The notes below the pieces were generated by a model. That model was not told the DNA's origin and searched no databases. It worked only from the letters and a program-made list of their open reading frames with translations. A program made the translations under genes and the position numbers. Positions 22,867-33,072 of a DNA stretch of 64,000 bases are shown piece by piece. Source of the DNA: Lepidodermella squamata (taxonomy: Eukaryota; Gastrotricha); the NCBI GenBank assembly GCA_047495785.1, contig JBLDXI010000026.1:1-64000 (forward strand), read 5' to 3'. Within the stretch, counting starts at the first letter, position 1. The number at the start of each line of letters is the position of its first letter.

Positions 22867-23541
22867 AGAATCTTGCCACAATTTATGCCACAATTTTTGA
22901 AAATAGACTTTGTGTTTGAAAATTAAATAAATAAATTTTTGTATTATTGAGTCTTTTGTGCAATTTTTCAGCTATGTTTCCAAGAAAAACCATACTATTA
23001 TTCCAAGCTTCCGAGCAGTTCTTCATACAGGATTTCCAAGCTTTGATTTTTCTGAATCTTCCAAGTAATTTAGCGGCTATATTATATTGGATCATTCTTC
23101 GCAAATGGAGTAAAATTTTACGAGAAATTAGATCGTAAGACTATGCTTCGATAAGACGCAGAATATTTTATAATCCTTTACTGTTGCTGAGAAAATGGGC
23201 TGTGGCTTCAAATTTCACCTGCGAAAATTGCGATTATAAAATAATGTAATTTTTTGATCAGTTCAACTTGGCTGTTTTTACATAATTGCTTGCGGTTATT
23301 CTGGGGCTAGAAATCTCGCCAAATAAAGTATAAAACTTCGGCAAAAACTCGGCATAACCAGTGTCCAAAACGGTAAGACTTTTCTGCGACCTTGAGGGAT
23401 TTCCCGTCCTTCAAGGAGGATATGCATCCCGGAGGTCTGAAACTGGTCTAATAGGACATACCTAGTGAAAGCCAAGAATCAAATCAAGAAAATTTTCACA
23501 TGTCGCTCATTTTATTACGATAATTTCATGAGAATGAATCA
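22867..23541. other. Convergent 3' flanks, no gene seen
   Basis: 3' region between two converging genes; AATAAATAAA near 22924 is a likely poly(A) signal for the upstream gene. No coding frame is convincing. Confidence 0.5.
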
Positions 23542-25122
23542 TCAAATATTTTGAGACAATTCTTTAATCACTTTCCACGCGAAATCAATGTCAGCATTCG
23601 TAGATTGTGATGAACAAATCGCCAGTCTGAGCATGTAAACACCCCTGAAAAAAACACGAAATATTGTTTCTAAATAGTTCAAAATTATCTATGGAAACTT
23701 ACTTGACCTTCGTTGGAACAAGATGGATCCTGTTATCAGCCAAAATTGCTTTGTACAGCGATTCAGTCGCCTGGTTACACCGAGCCAAGTCATCGCATGG
23801 CTTCAATCGGAAGCAAACCAGACCGAGTACGACCTTGGCTGTAATTTCGAATCTGTTATCTGCTTCGATCAATTGTTTGAAATACATCGCTTTGTCAACC
23901 ATTTCTCGAATGTGCTCTTGAATTTTCCGAACGCCGTAGCTTCGAAGAACGAAAAACAGCTTTAACGAGCGAAATTTCCTGCCAAACGGAATTTGCCAGA
24001 AACGAAAATCTGGCATCGAGCAATTTTCATGGCTATTCCGCAGATAAACCGGATCGATTTTGAAAGCCTCACTGACCAAGGTCCCATCTCTGAACCACAT
24101 CGCCGAGCAATCAAAGTTGACCAACATCGATTTGTGCGGGTTGAAATTGAACGAATCCGCAGATTCAATGCCGTTGAGGAGCGGTCGAAATTCCGGGCAG
24201 CAAAACGCGCTGCCGGCATAGGCGGCATCGACATGCAGCCAAATCGGAGTGTTCAAGTTGGATTTCGAGTTGAACTCATCGATAACTCGGCTAATTTCAG
24301 CCAAATTATCGAAAGCGCAAGTATTAGTCGTGCCCAAAGTGGCGCAGACGAAAAATGGAATCAGCCCTGATTTCTCAGCATTTTCAATCGCCAGCCTCAA
24401 CGCTTCGCCTCTCATCGCATTATCGGAATCGGTTTCGACATTGACGAAATGTTGAATCGCTCCAAACATTCCAGCTCGTTCAACTGTTAGATGAGCCTGG
24501 TCTGAGGTGAATGCCACCAATCGGTCTAAAGTTTGGCCGGTTGTCATTCCGAGAGATTTCTTGCAGTCTTCAAAAGCTCGATTTCGAGCTGCACTCAATG
24601 CTGTTAAGGTGGCTTCACCTGCCGTGCCATGGATTACCCCGCCACCCTTGCCTTTCGACGAGAATAGGAAATGATCCGGTAGTTCCAACAGTTTAGCTAA
24701 CCAATCCATCATAACTGTCTCCAGTTCGGTACTGCTAGGGTTCGATGCCCAAGTGAAACCCATTGAACCAATCGCATTCCTGAAAAAAATAATTAATTAC
24801 CCATAATTAATTAAGGAGGCTGGACCCACGAAAGCATGTCAGCTATCATTGAAGGATAAGAAGTCGCCATTGCGTAATATCCAAAAAATTTAGGCGAGTG
24901 CCAATGAGCAGCGCCGGGTAGTATTGCCGAGTTGACATCTGCGAGAATATCGTCGAACGCCTCTGAATTTTGAGGCGCTTCGGGTGACAACAGCGGAGGT
25001 AGGAACCCTGGTTTAAATTCGGTTGAAGAAGGAAAAGCAGGTCTATCTCGGATATTGTCGAAATAGTTAGCGATGAAGTCTACCATCGCCTTGCCACGGC
25101 TTCTAAACTCCTCGCTATTCAT
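23542..25122 (-). CDS. Aromatic-L-amino-acid decarboxylase (group II PLP decarboxylase)
   Basis: Three exons (24830-25122, 23703-24779, 23542-23644), 490 residues, the usual AADC length. It converts aromatic amino acids such as L-DOPA, 5-HTP or tyrosine to amines (dopamine, serotonin, tyramine) in the cytosol with pyridoxal phosphate. Landmarks: MNSEEFRSRGKAMVDF at the start (human MNASEFRRRGKEMVDY), HWHSPKFFGYY, SDQAHLTVERAG, LHVDAAYAGSAF with the cofactor Asp, and the Schiff-base lysine in NFNPHKSMLVNFDCSAMW. The catalytic-loop tyrosine (human Tyr332) is kept in DPVYLRNSH, which favours decarboxylase over aldehyde synthase. Ser replaces the usual Trp after the lysine, which is odd. Substrate preference cannot be read from sequence. 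The ATG at 25122 is the first in frame. Confidence 0.93.
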
Positions 25123-26158
25123 TGTTGATAAGTCAAAGCGAAAAATGAAAAATGAGAGATCCAACTCGTGATTCAAATGAGATGACTACTGCACGCGTTT
25201 CACTTTTTAGTGTTCACACAATTTTTCGTTTTTTTTTATTCGTCTTTAGTAACTCCATGTACCACTGGCTTCATGCCCAATTGGCGCGATCGAGTTCGAA
25301 ATACTCAACCAATAAATCGAAGGAATAGCAATGAATGGGCGCCATTTATCTAAGAAACGGAAATGATAATAAAGTAATGAAAGGCTATTATTATTATTTA
25401 TCGCAAGACGCTGTTTTATTAGCATCATGTTAACTGGTACCTAAAAAAACGTTATGGCTTCGCGCTTGGTCGCAATGCTTTTAGTTGGAGATCCTCTGTG
25501 CCAACCATCATTCGGTTTTATTGCTCTCCTATAGGTATGATGAGAGGAAGGAGCGAGCAGCGAAGTCAGTGAAGGGGAACGATGCGCTTGGTAAACTACT
25601 GCGCAGCTGCCAGTGTCAGTCTATAGCTAACATAGGTAATCATGATCGGAAAACACTCATTTATATCGTCTGCACTGTGAATTAAATAATGAAATAATAA
25701 TAAATCATCCCAGGTAAAATCTATCCACCTTAATAACAACTCATCAGTTAAATGATAGTCTTTCAAATCGATGATTCATCGTAGTCATATTGTAGTATTT
25801 TAATGTTAATTCCTTTCTCGTGGCGCTTCACGGCACCTACCTCAAAGATTTTTTTGATTACGTCTAACTCCACTAACTCCATCTATACTGTTTAAGCATC
25901 AGCGTAAATTAATTTTAGATTCCTTCAATTAAAGTGAAAAAATTCCTGTCATCACCATAAAACTACTAATTGAATGACAAATGAGTGTGTTTTGTAAACG
26001 AAACTTGAGAGAGAACAAAGTTGGTATTTTTTTTATCATCATCTGTTTTTATTATCTGAAATTATGTTGACAGAATGTCCACATCACAGCCGCAGCAGTA
26101 AATTTTGTCTAATATTTATCCGGGGCATGCACTAAAATCATGATGTATTTATAGCGAA
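25123..26158. other. Divergent intergenic region, no gene seen
   Basis: About 1 kb of AT-rich DNA between the decarboxylase start (minus) and the next gene (plus); likely promoters of both. Open frames here are unsupported. Confidence 0.5.
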
Positions 26159-26648
26159 ATGACATTGATAGACGATGCACCGGCAGCAGTTGACGAAGAT
26201 CGCGAGACTAAATGGCGTCGATCGAATACAGGTCGCTATTGGCGGCTATTTGTCATGATTCTGGCTATTATCGTCGCTATTGGCTTTCTGGGCTTCATAA
26301 TTTCGTCCATACTTCAACAGGTTTGATCTCAGTCAATTGACTATTCCACCAAAATTCGGAATTTTTCACTTTTTCGTTTCAAATTGTTTAGAAATATTCC
26401 TAATTTTTTTACAGGTTCGCATCGCTCGACTTTCGGATCAAATAGACAATATGTATAAGGAGCAAAACGAATCTAGAAGCCTGATGCTTGAAAGACTGAG
26501 TTCCTTAGAGCAGCAAATAGCCAGCTTAAATGCCACAAACTTTGAGGTTATGGAGGTTCTCCGTGCCAAACTCGGTGCCAGTTTCGAAGGCCAAGTTGTT
26601 AGCGAAGGAAAAAGTGGTTCCACGAAGACCTATCGAGTATTCGGCTGA
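26159..26648 (+). CDS. Small type II membrane protein with coiled coil
   Basis: Two exons (26159-26320, 26415-26648), 131 residues. A charged N-terminus (about 1-30, WRRSNTGRYWR just before the membrane) is followed by one hydrophobic helix (LFVMILAIIVAIGFLGFIIS) and then a heptad-like region (RLSDQIDNMYKEQNESRSLM...LSSLEQQIASLNATNFEVM) suggesting a coiled coil of about 45 residues. By the positive-inside rule the C-terminus is extracellular or luminal. No family recognised. It lies just upstream of another type II membrane gene with the same start-TM-exon layout. Confidence 0.7.
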
Positions 26649-26970
26649 AGAAGCAATGGATATATCATCTGCTGGTCATGTTCGAACTCCTCTAAACCAT
26701 CATTTTTTATATTATAGTTCAAGATGTTTTCACGATGAATAAAATGGAAATTATTTTATTGAGCTTTTCTCGCGAATTAAAAACACTTTCTAGGCTCGAT
26801 AGTGCATGATATAAGGTGAAACGGTAGTAATTAAAAGATTGTCATGCTTTTCACGGCACCCTCGCTCGGAAAAAAATGTCATCAATATTATATCATTAAC
26901 AGTGATAATTAGATACTACCAAAACATCTTAGTAACGTTATAATCTCAGTTAAATTTTCACCCAGGCAGT

Positions 26971-28306
26971 ATGTCTACTACCAGAACTGCAGGAGATCAG
27001 TATAAAAGGAATTAGCAATCGATTAAAATAGTTAAATATGATTTTTCCAATTCAGGGAGTTGGGTCTAGTCAACGGTGCACCGAAACAAAGAAAAAAGAG
27101 CGAACAATGCGACGTCATTTGTTGGAAAACGGTCACCGGATCGGTCATCTTCATCGCCTTGGCTTGTGTCATTATTCTTGGAGTCTACATTTTCCATCAA
27201 AGAGTACTTTTTCGGTTCCATCTTTGACCTAATATTAATAATTGATGTTATAATAGGCTATAATCAATCGCTTGGAGCAGCCATCGGAACCCTCAGCTGC
27301 TGCTGCATTGGAATGCGAAGATCCAATGGTTATTAGTCCCCTACCTGAAGCTGCGATCACCTGCGAATTCAACGTTGCAGAAGAAACGGCCGGGTTTCTA
27401 ACCTTCGACAACGGATCTGTCATTACGACTGGCAAGAATTTTCCTCAAAATACAGTGCTAATTCTACACTGCCCAAAGGACCACCGGGTCGTAGATGGTC
27501 GATCGTTTTCGAGCTGTAGAAAGAGTGGAGAATTCGCGCCGAAACTCGGCACTTGTCTATCACCGAGTCGATTGGAGGATGAACAAAAGAAGCTGGCGAA
27601 ATCAGCGGCTACGGGAGATTCAACTGAATTGGCTAGGTTGTTATCCCTCGGCTATCTCAACGTCAACTGGCGAGATCCTTCCGAGATCGATGAATGCTTT
27701 CTATGGCCTGTAAGCTCTGGCACCGCGCTACATCGAGCTGTAGATTGCAGCCGCTCGCCAACAGCTATTTTACAGCCATTGATCGACGCTGGGGCAGATG
27801 TTGATTCTGCTGAGACAACAAATAACGCAAGGCCTCTTCATTTCGCGGCAGCTCTCGGAAATTCGGCTACGGTTGACCTGCTCTTGAAGAAGGGCGCGCA
27901 TGTCAACGCGACAATGAAAGATGGGACATCGGCGCTGTGGCACGCCTCGGAACAGGGCCATCTATCAGTGGTGAATCTTCTCATCTCGAGTAGGGCTGAT
28001 TTTTACGCAACAACCTGGGGTGGGGGCTATTCGCCACTTCATGCCGCGGCAGCTAATGGTCATCTCGAGGTGGTGAAAGCATTGTTGGACGGCAATAAAT
28101 CCGACAAAAATTACATCAATTTCATAGCGGAATCTGGGAAAAGTGGCTCGCCGCTTATTGAAGCAGTTCTGAAAAATGAACTGGAAATTGTTCTGGAACT
28201 GGTGAGGCGAGGCGCAGATGTCAACCTGCAAAAAATTGATGGCAGTACAGCAATTTCTATCGCACAGCAAAAAGGATACGATGAAATTCTGCAAATTTTA
28301 CAGTGA
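26971..28306 (+). CDS. Type II membrane protein with Sushi-like domain and ankyrin repeats
   Basis: Three exons (26971-26999, 27056-27203, 27257-28306), 408 residues. A short basic N-terminus (GAPKQRKKSEQ) precedes a membrane helix (VTGSVIFIALACVIILGVYIF). Next comes a Cys-rich block (about residues 75-150: ITCEF, NTVLILHCPKDHRVVDG, SSCRKSG, LGTC) with the spacing of a CCP/Sushi module, then about six ankyrin repeats (HFAAALGNSATVDLLLKKGA, ALWHASEQGHLSVVNLLIS, PLHAAAANGHLEVVKALL). Topology predicts Sushi and ankyrin repeats outside the cell, which is unusual for ankyrin repeats. The exon chain is supported by frame closure at both junctions. Function unknown; protein binding is likely. Confidence 0.78.
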
Positions 28307-29435
28307 CAGTTATACCGTTGGGTAGAGGGGGAATTTTGGAAAAAACCATGTTTTAATTAAAAATCAGTCGTGATTCAGAAATCGATGATGTTTTGGTACA
28401 AAGGTTTGTGTAATGAGCCCCGATTTATCGGTGACTTTTGGCGGTTTTAGGATTTTTATACCTGATTTTGGCAATCGAAAACATTGATGGCTAATGTTGG
28501 ACAATTAGCGGGCACTTCTGGACACGCTCATTGACAAACGAGATGGCGATGCGAATTTTCAGTTTTTTGAGCTTTAGGTCAAATTTGGAAAAAATACATT
28601 TTTGTGCTGCCGCAACTATTTTGTAATTTGGCAATTTCGGAAGGAAATTCAACTAATTTTATCAAATTAAACCTACCTACCGAGCGAATATTCCATCTTT
28701 TATCCGTGATTTAACCGAAGAAATAAAAAATTTCTGGAGAAAACCCGGACGTTTCAATTTCGGTATAACCGGTTGTATAACCGGTTCGGTAATTTTCGGT
28801 ATTTTACCCGGTTGGACCAATTTTCTCCGGACATTTTTAATTCCATTAACAAGCGATTACCTGATTACAATTCTTTTGATTTTTTTAATTTTTCTAAAAC
28901 TTTTCTGGCCATGAGATGTGACTTCGTCTCTCATTTTAAAGTTTCTGAACCCTTTTCCGTGTATTTTCTTTGCTTGCGTTAATTATGAGACACGCTGTAT
29001 AAACAGTCCAAAATTAGTCGATGTTCACCTGAACTTCAGGTCAATCCCCTGCAAAAAATAATCGTTGGATCTGAATTTTTCTTTCGATAACTGAGAGAGC
29101 AAGCCATTAGGATACCCATGCCAATTTTTGTCCTAAAATGATTATTTGTTTGTGAGATAAGAGGACTAAGAGAAAGATAAATCGACATTTGAGTTGCCTT
29201 GCTTATAAAAATTCTTAAAAATCAAGTATTGCTCCAATCACCTTGGGACCTGTGCCTTTCGAACGCTCAAAAGACGGGGAATTTTATGTAAAAAAAACCT
29301 GTGTTTTTATCATACAGCATTACAAAGTTATTCACCTGCAAAGCCAAAGTGTCCAAAATTTATCATGCGCTACGGTACAATTCAGCAAATCGTTTTATTC
29401 ATTCAGAATGAAAAAATACAGATTAGTAATTAAAA
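28307..29435. other. Convergent intergenic region with dispersed repeat
   Basis: No gene recognised. It contains a repeat shared with the EF-hand gene intron (annotated separately at 28741-28990). Confidence 0.5.
28741..28990. repeat. Dispersed repeat, copy 1
   Basis: The core at 28783-28831 (GGTTCGGTAATTTTCGGT then ATTTTACCCGGTTGGACCA) recurs at about 57341-57390, and weaker likeness continues downstream (GTGACTTC.T.TCTCAT, ACTGTATG-type end). It also holds a local tandem GTATAACCGGTT. Probably a fragment of a non-autonomous element. Confidence 0.6.
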
Positions 29436-30473
29436 TCAAAAGCGAGCGCCTTTTTGTTTTAGAAAGTTGACAACTTTATATTGTTTCGCTTGAGTAGCTA
29501 GCATCAACGGGGTCTGGTTGTTTTTGTTGCGCGCCTCCAGCATCAACTGATCACGACACCGGTCCAACATGAATTCAACAACACGAAGATTGCCTTTAGC
29601 GGCTGCTAAATGTACGGCTGAATTTCCCATAGCATCATTCGCGAATAAGAAGACATTTCGTTTCGCCAGATAATCAACACACATCCAGTGGCCCTTTTCG
29701 GCCGCATTTAGTAGGGGCGTCTTGCCGTTAGCATCCTTCGACTCGGCTGAAATCTGGCACGTTTCCAACAGGTATTTCAACAGCTCCAAATGACCACTCG
29801 CAGCCGCTATGTTAGCTATAGTATCTCGTAATTTCGACTCGGATTCTAGGAGTAATTTTACGAGATCCAACTTGCCGGCTTCCGTTGCTTTCTGTAACAA
29901 AGCCGCTGTGTCTAGGCCGCTTAACTTCGCCCCTCGTTGAAGCAGCAATCGAACAGCATCGACGTGATTGTGTTCGGCTGCGAACATCACCGGAGTTTTC
30001 TTAGCACGACTCACGTGATTTATGTCGAATAGCGTAGGCGGCTCAAGGTCAAGGAAATAGGTCAAAATTTCCACGTGGCCACAAGCCGCTGCTAAATGAA
30101 GGGCGCTGTAGCCAAGCTCGTAGAGTCTAGGACTTATCCTAGGGTCGTAATCCAGCGGCCTTAAATCTGCACCGGAGTCGACCAGAAATTTGACGAGCGG
30201 CAAATTTCCAAGGGCGACTGCTTGGAGGACCGGCGTTTGTTCCGGGAATCCGACCGGTAAAGGCTGCCAAGTTACATGGTGGATATCGGCCTTTTTCTCC
30301 TGAACCAAATACTTGACCAGGGTTAACTTCCCGCTTGAAATTGCTGCATTAAGAAGTGTAGCTCGATTCACGCGGTGTTCTTCTTCCAAAAGATCGGGAT
30401 CACTTTTCAAAATTTTCTTTACATCTTTCAAGTGGCCTTTCGCAGCAGCATCGTGAAGTTGCACCAGTATCAT
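29436..30473 (-). CDS. Ankyrin repeat protein 1
   Basis: Single exon from the ATG at 30473, 345 residues, almost entirely ankyrin repeats (about nine; for example QLHDAAAKGHLKDVKKILK, SALHLAAACGHVEILTYFL, SAVHLAAAKGNLRVVEFML). The frame is open upstream to 30623, but only with non-ATG starts, and an acceptor-like TTGTTTTAG lies there, so a 5' exon is possible. It is a protein-interaction scaffold; no catalytic or membrane part is seen. Paralogue of the next gene, same orientation. Confidence 0.82.
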   Translation of the reverse strand: MILVQLHDAAAKGHLKDVKKILKSDPDLLEEEHRVNRATLLNAAISSGKLTLVKYLVQEKKADIHHVTWQPLPVGFPEQTPVLQAVALGNLPLVKFLVDSGADLRPLDYDPRISPRLYELGYSALHLAAACGHVEILTYFLDLEPPTLFDINHVSRAKKTPVMFAAEHNHVDAVRLLLQRGAKLSGLDTAALLQKATEAGKLDLVKLLLESESKLRDTIANIAAASGHLELLKYLLETCQISAESKDANGKTPLLNAAEKGHWMCVDYLAKRNVFLFANDAMGNSAVHLAAAKGNLRVVEFMLDRCRDQLMLEARNKNNQTPLMLATQAKQYKVVNFLKQKGARF

Positions 30474-31332
30474 TGAAGCATAAAAAGCAGTTTTGATAGA
30501 GAGTTTTTTCACACGCACCGGGGGGCCGTATCTCAGGCTGTATAGCACAGGTATAATAATGTGATATTGCCTAAAACAAGCAGAAAAACAACGTTTTATT
30601 ACAATATTTACTAAGTGATTCACTCAAAGGCATATTACATCAGCAATTTTATCAAAAAACTTGGCGGTCGAAAATATAATCTCGCAGTATCTGCGAAAAA
30701 TCGTTATCTCTATTATAGTACTAGAATTATACATGCATCCAGCAGCCAGCTCCAGAAGGGCATTTCAGCTGTGATATGATAATCGATGCGATAATGCGCA
30801 TCGCTTTTATGCATTATTTGTGGTATAGGGATAAAAAAAATTGAATTTTTAAGAGATGGCACAATAATTTTTTGTACTATCCTCTAATTGGCAAAACGCG
30901 ATCGAATGCGGTTCTCCTTCAAGGAAATTCAGAACGCCGGAAGACTCTTCTGGTAAATTCCCAATCTATACAATATCAAAGGAAATTGCGGTGTGGTGCA
31001 AGGGTGCACGCAAAACTTTATTGGTTTCGCGATGACTGGAGAAGGAAAAAAATTTATACAACACATCGTTTTACATATACACAAAACATTATTTTCTTCA
31101 TATCCCATTCGAGTCCTTCGCTTTATTGCGCCCCCTGAATCACCGATCGATACAAGTAATTGATGAATGGCACGGCGAGTACAACTACTACCACAGCGGC
31201 TGAACCACGCTGCATATTTAAAGAAATAATGATGAATAAAAAATGTCGCGCAATATAAATTTGCACAAGGGGCTGGAATTATTTCCGTGAACAAAACCCG
31301 CCGCCGCATGGGAGCTGTTGCCGGAAAAAGCA
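30474..31332. other. Intergenic region between ankyrin genes
   Basis: No gene recognised; AT-rich, promoter side of ankyrin gene 1 and 3' flank of gene 2. Confidence 0.5.
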
Positions 31333-32451
31333 TCATTCAACGCCGCCTCTAAATTTCAACAAATTCGCAGCATAAATTTGATTTCGAGCCGAGGCCACAG
31401 ATAAAGCGGTTTGCTGTTGGTTATTCCGGCGGTTAATCATTTCCTTTGATATTCGAAGTATATTTGCCATTATTTGATTATGGCCATTCGCAGCAGCTAA
31501 ATGAAGCGCAGTGTCCCCGTTGCAGTCGGACGTAGTAACATCCGCAGAATTTTCAATAAGGTGACTGACCACGTCAAGATGACCATTCTCGGCTGCGCTC
31601 ATCAGCGCTGATTTCCCATTCGAACCCACGGAATCAATGTCGAGATGACATTTCTTCAACAGAAATTTCACTGTTTGAAGCTGACCACCAGCAGCGGCTG
31701 AATTCAGCAGAAGATCCCCATTTGAATTTGTAGAACTCAACAGTTCAGGTTTAAGATGAAGAATAATTTTCAGCAATTCTAAATAGCCGGCTGCAGCCGC
31801 CTTATGAGCAACACTGTCGAAATCGAACCCATCGAGATCGATTCCTTTTTGTTGAATAAGGAAGGAAACGACTTCCAGATGACCATTTTGGCCAGCCAGA
31901 ATAATCGCGGTGTAATTACTCGCGTTTCGAAGATTAATTTCTGCCCCATTTTGAAGGACCAAGAGATGAACTATGCTGAGATGACCATTAGATGATGCAA
32001 CCATTAGAGGGGTTTCGACAATTTTCGAGCCGACCACTCCGTTCAATGATTCAGGATTAAGTCGTAATAGGTAATCGGCAATGTCCAAGTGGCCACATCT
32101 AGCGGCAAAGTGAAGAGGAAGATGCCGGGTTGAACTGTCTTCCGACATAGGAACGGCCCCATTTTCCACGAGGAGTTTAACAATTTGAAAATGACCAAGG
32201 GTTGTAGCAAAATGTACAGCAGTTTGGCCGTTCGATCTTTTCGTTAAATCGGCTCGTTTTTCCGTAACTAGGAATTTGACCAGAGGTAAACTCCCACTTT
32301 TTATTGCCCAAAATAACACTGTGTCGCTAGCTTCCAGCAAATCGGGCTTCTTTTTCAGGATTTTCCTAACCTGAGCAAGCCGTCCAGCTGTAGCAGCCTC
32401 ATACAAGGCCGTAAGGTCGCGATTTTCAGGTGACATGAGTTCAAAAGCCAT
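31333..32451 (-). CDS. Ankyrin repeat protein 2
   Basis: Single exon, 372 residues, ATG at 32451. It opens with a short leader (MAFELMSPENRDLTALYEAA) and then about ten ankyrin repeats (AVHFATTLGHFQIVKLLVEN, PLHFAARCGHLDIADYLL, ALMSAAENGHLDVVSHLIEN, ALHLAAANGHNQIMANIL). The start, the KILKKKPDLLEASDTV segment and the closing ANLLKFRG match KILKSDPDLLEEEHRV and VVNFLKQKG of ankyrin protein 1, so the two are tandem duplicates. No signal peptide or membrane helix is seen. Likely a cytosolic binding protein of unknown partner. Confidence 0.85.
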   Translation of the reverse strand: MAFELMSPENRDLTALYEAATAGRLAQVRKILKKKPDLLEASDTVLFWAIKSGSLPLVKFLVTEKRADLTKRSNGQTAVHFATTLGHFQIVKLLVENGAVPMSEDSSTRHLPLHFAARCGHLDIADYLLRLNPESLNGVVGSKIVETPLMVASSNGHLSIVHLLVLQNGAEINLRNASNYTAIILAGQNGHLEVVSFLIQQKGIDLDGFDFDSVAHKAAAAGYLELLKIILHLKPELLSSTNSNGDLLLNSAAAGGQLQTVKFLLKKCHLDIDSVGSNGKSALMSAAENGHLDVVSHLIENSADVTTSDCNGDTALHLAAANGHNQIMANILRISKEMINRRNNQQQTALSVASARNQIYAANLLKFRGGVE

Positions 32452-33072
32452 TGAAAATTATGAATAAGTCCTCCAACTAGCATCTATGATGCAATATAAG
32501 TAAATTCAGGAATGGAGGTGCATTGTGCTAGGTGATGAGTAATACGGCACTGGCGAATCGATAAGACGATCGATGCTATGACCAATAAATTGAAAATAAT
32601 CGAAACAAATTTGATAATTGACTTCAAATCAATGCTCTCATTCTGCTCCCAATCTGTGGCGATGAAGAAAACAACAACATGAATGTCTCTGTTGAGGCGT
32701 TGTTATTTAGCGGACTAATTGTTTTCATCTTTGCTTGCCCTAGCGTAAAAGTCAAACGGCGACACAAGTCAAGTGAATAAATATTTATCAATGCATTATT
32801 TTAAGTGGTTAAAATGGCACTCGTTTCTCGGCCCCTATTTTTTTCATTCATTTTACGCCAGATGCCCGTGCGCTATTTTTTGAAATCTGGAGGTGTATTT
32901 AGTCTCTAATTGGCTAATATAAATCGTTGTCGATATATTCGCTCTATCTCGAACATTTTGGGTAAACACTGATAAGATTTTGTGAACTCGATTTTTCAAA
33001 ATTAGCCGGCCATTTTGCATAAAATATACATTCATTTTTCGAACCTAAATATTTTGCGTTGGAAATTCTATA
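32452..33072. other. Divergent intergenic region, no gene seen
   Basis: Shared upstream region of ankyrin gene 2 (minus) and Cys-loop channel A (plus). No coding frame supported. Confidence 0.5.

Noticed and set aside
23993-24370. Plus-strand frame opposite the decarboxylase
   Set aside because: Antisense shadow of the PLP-enzyme exon.
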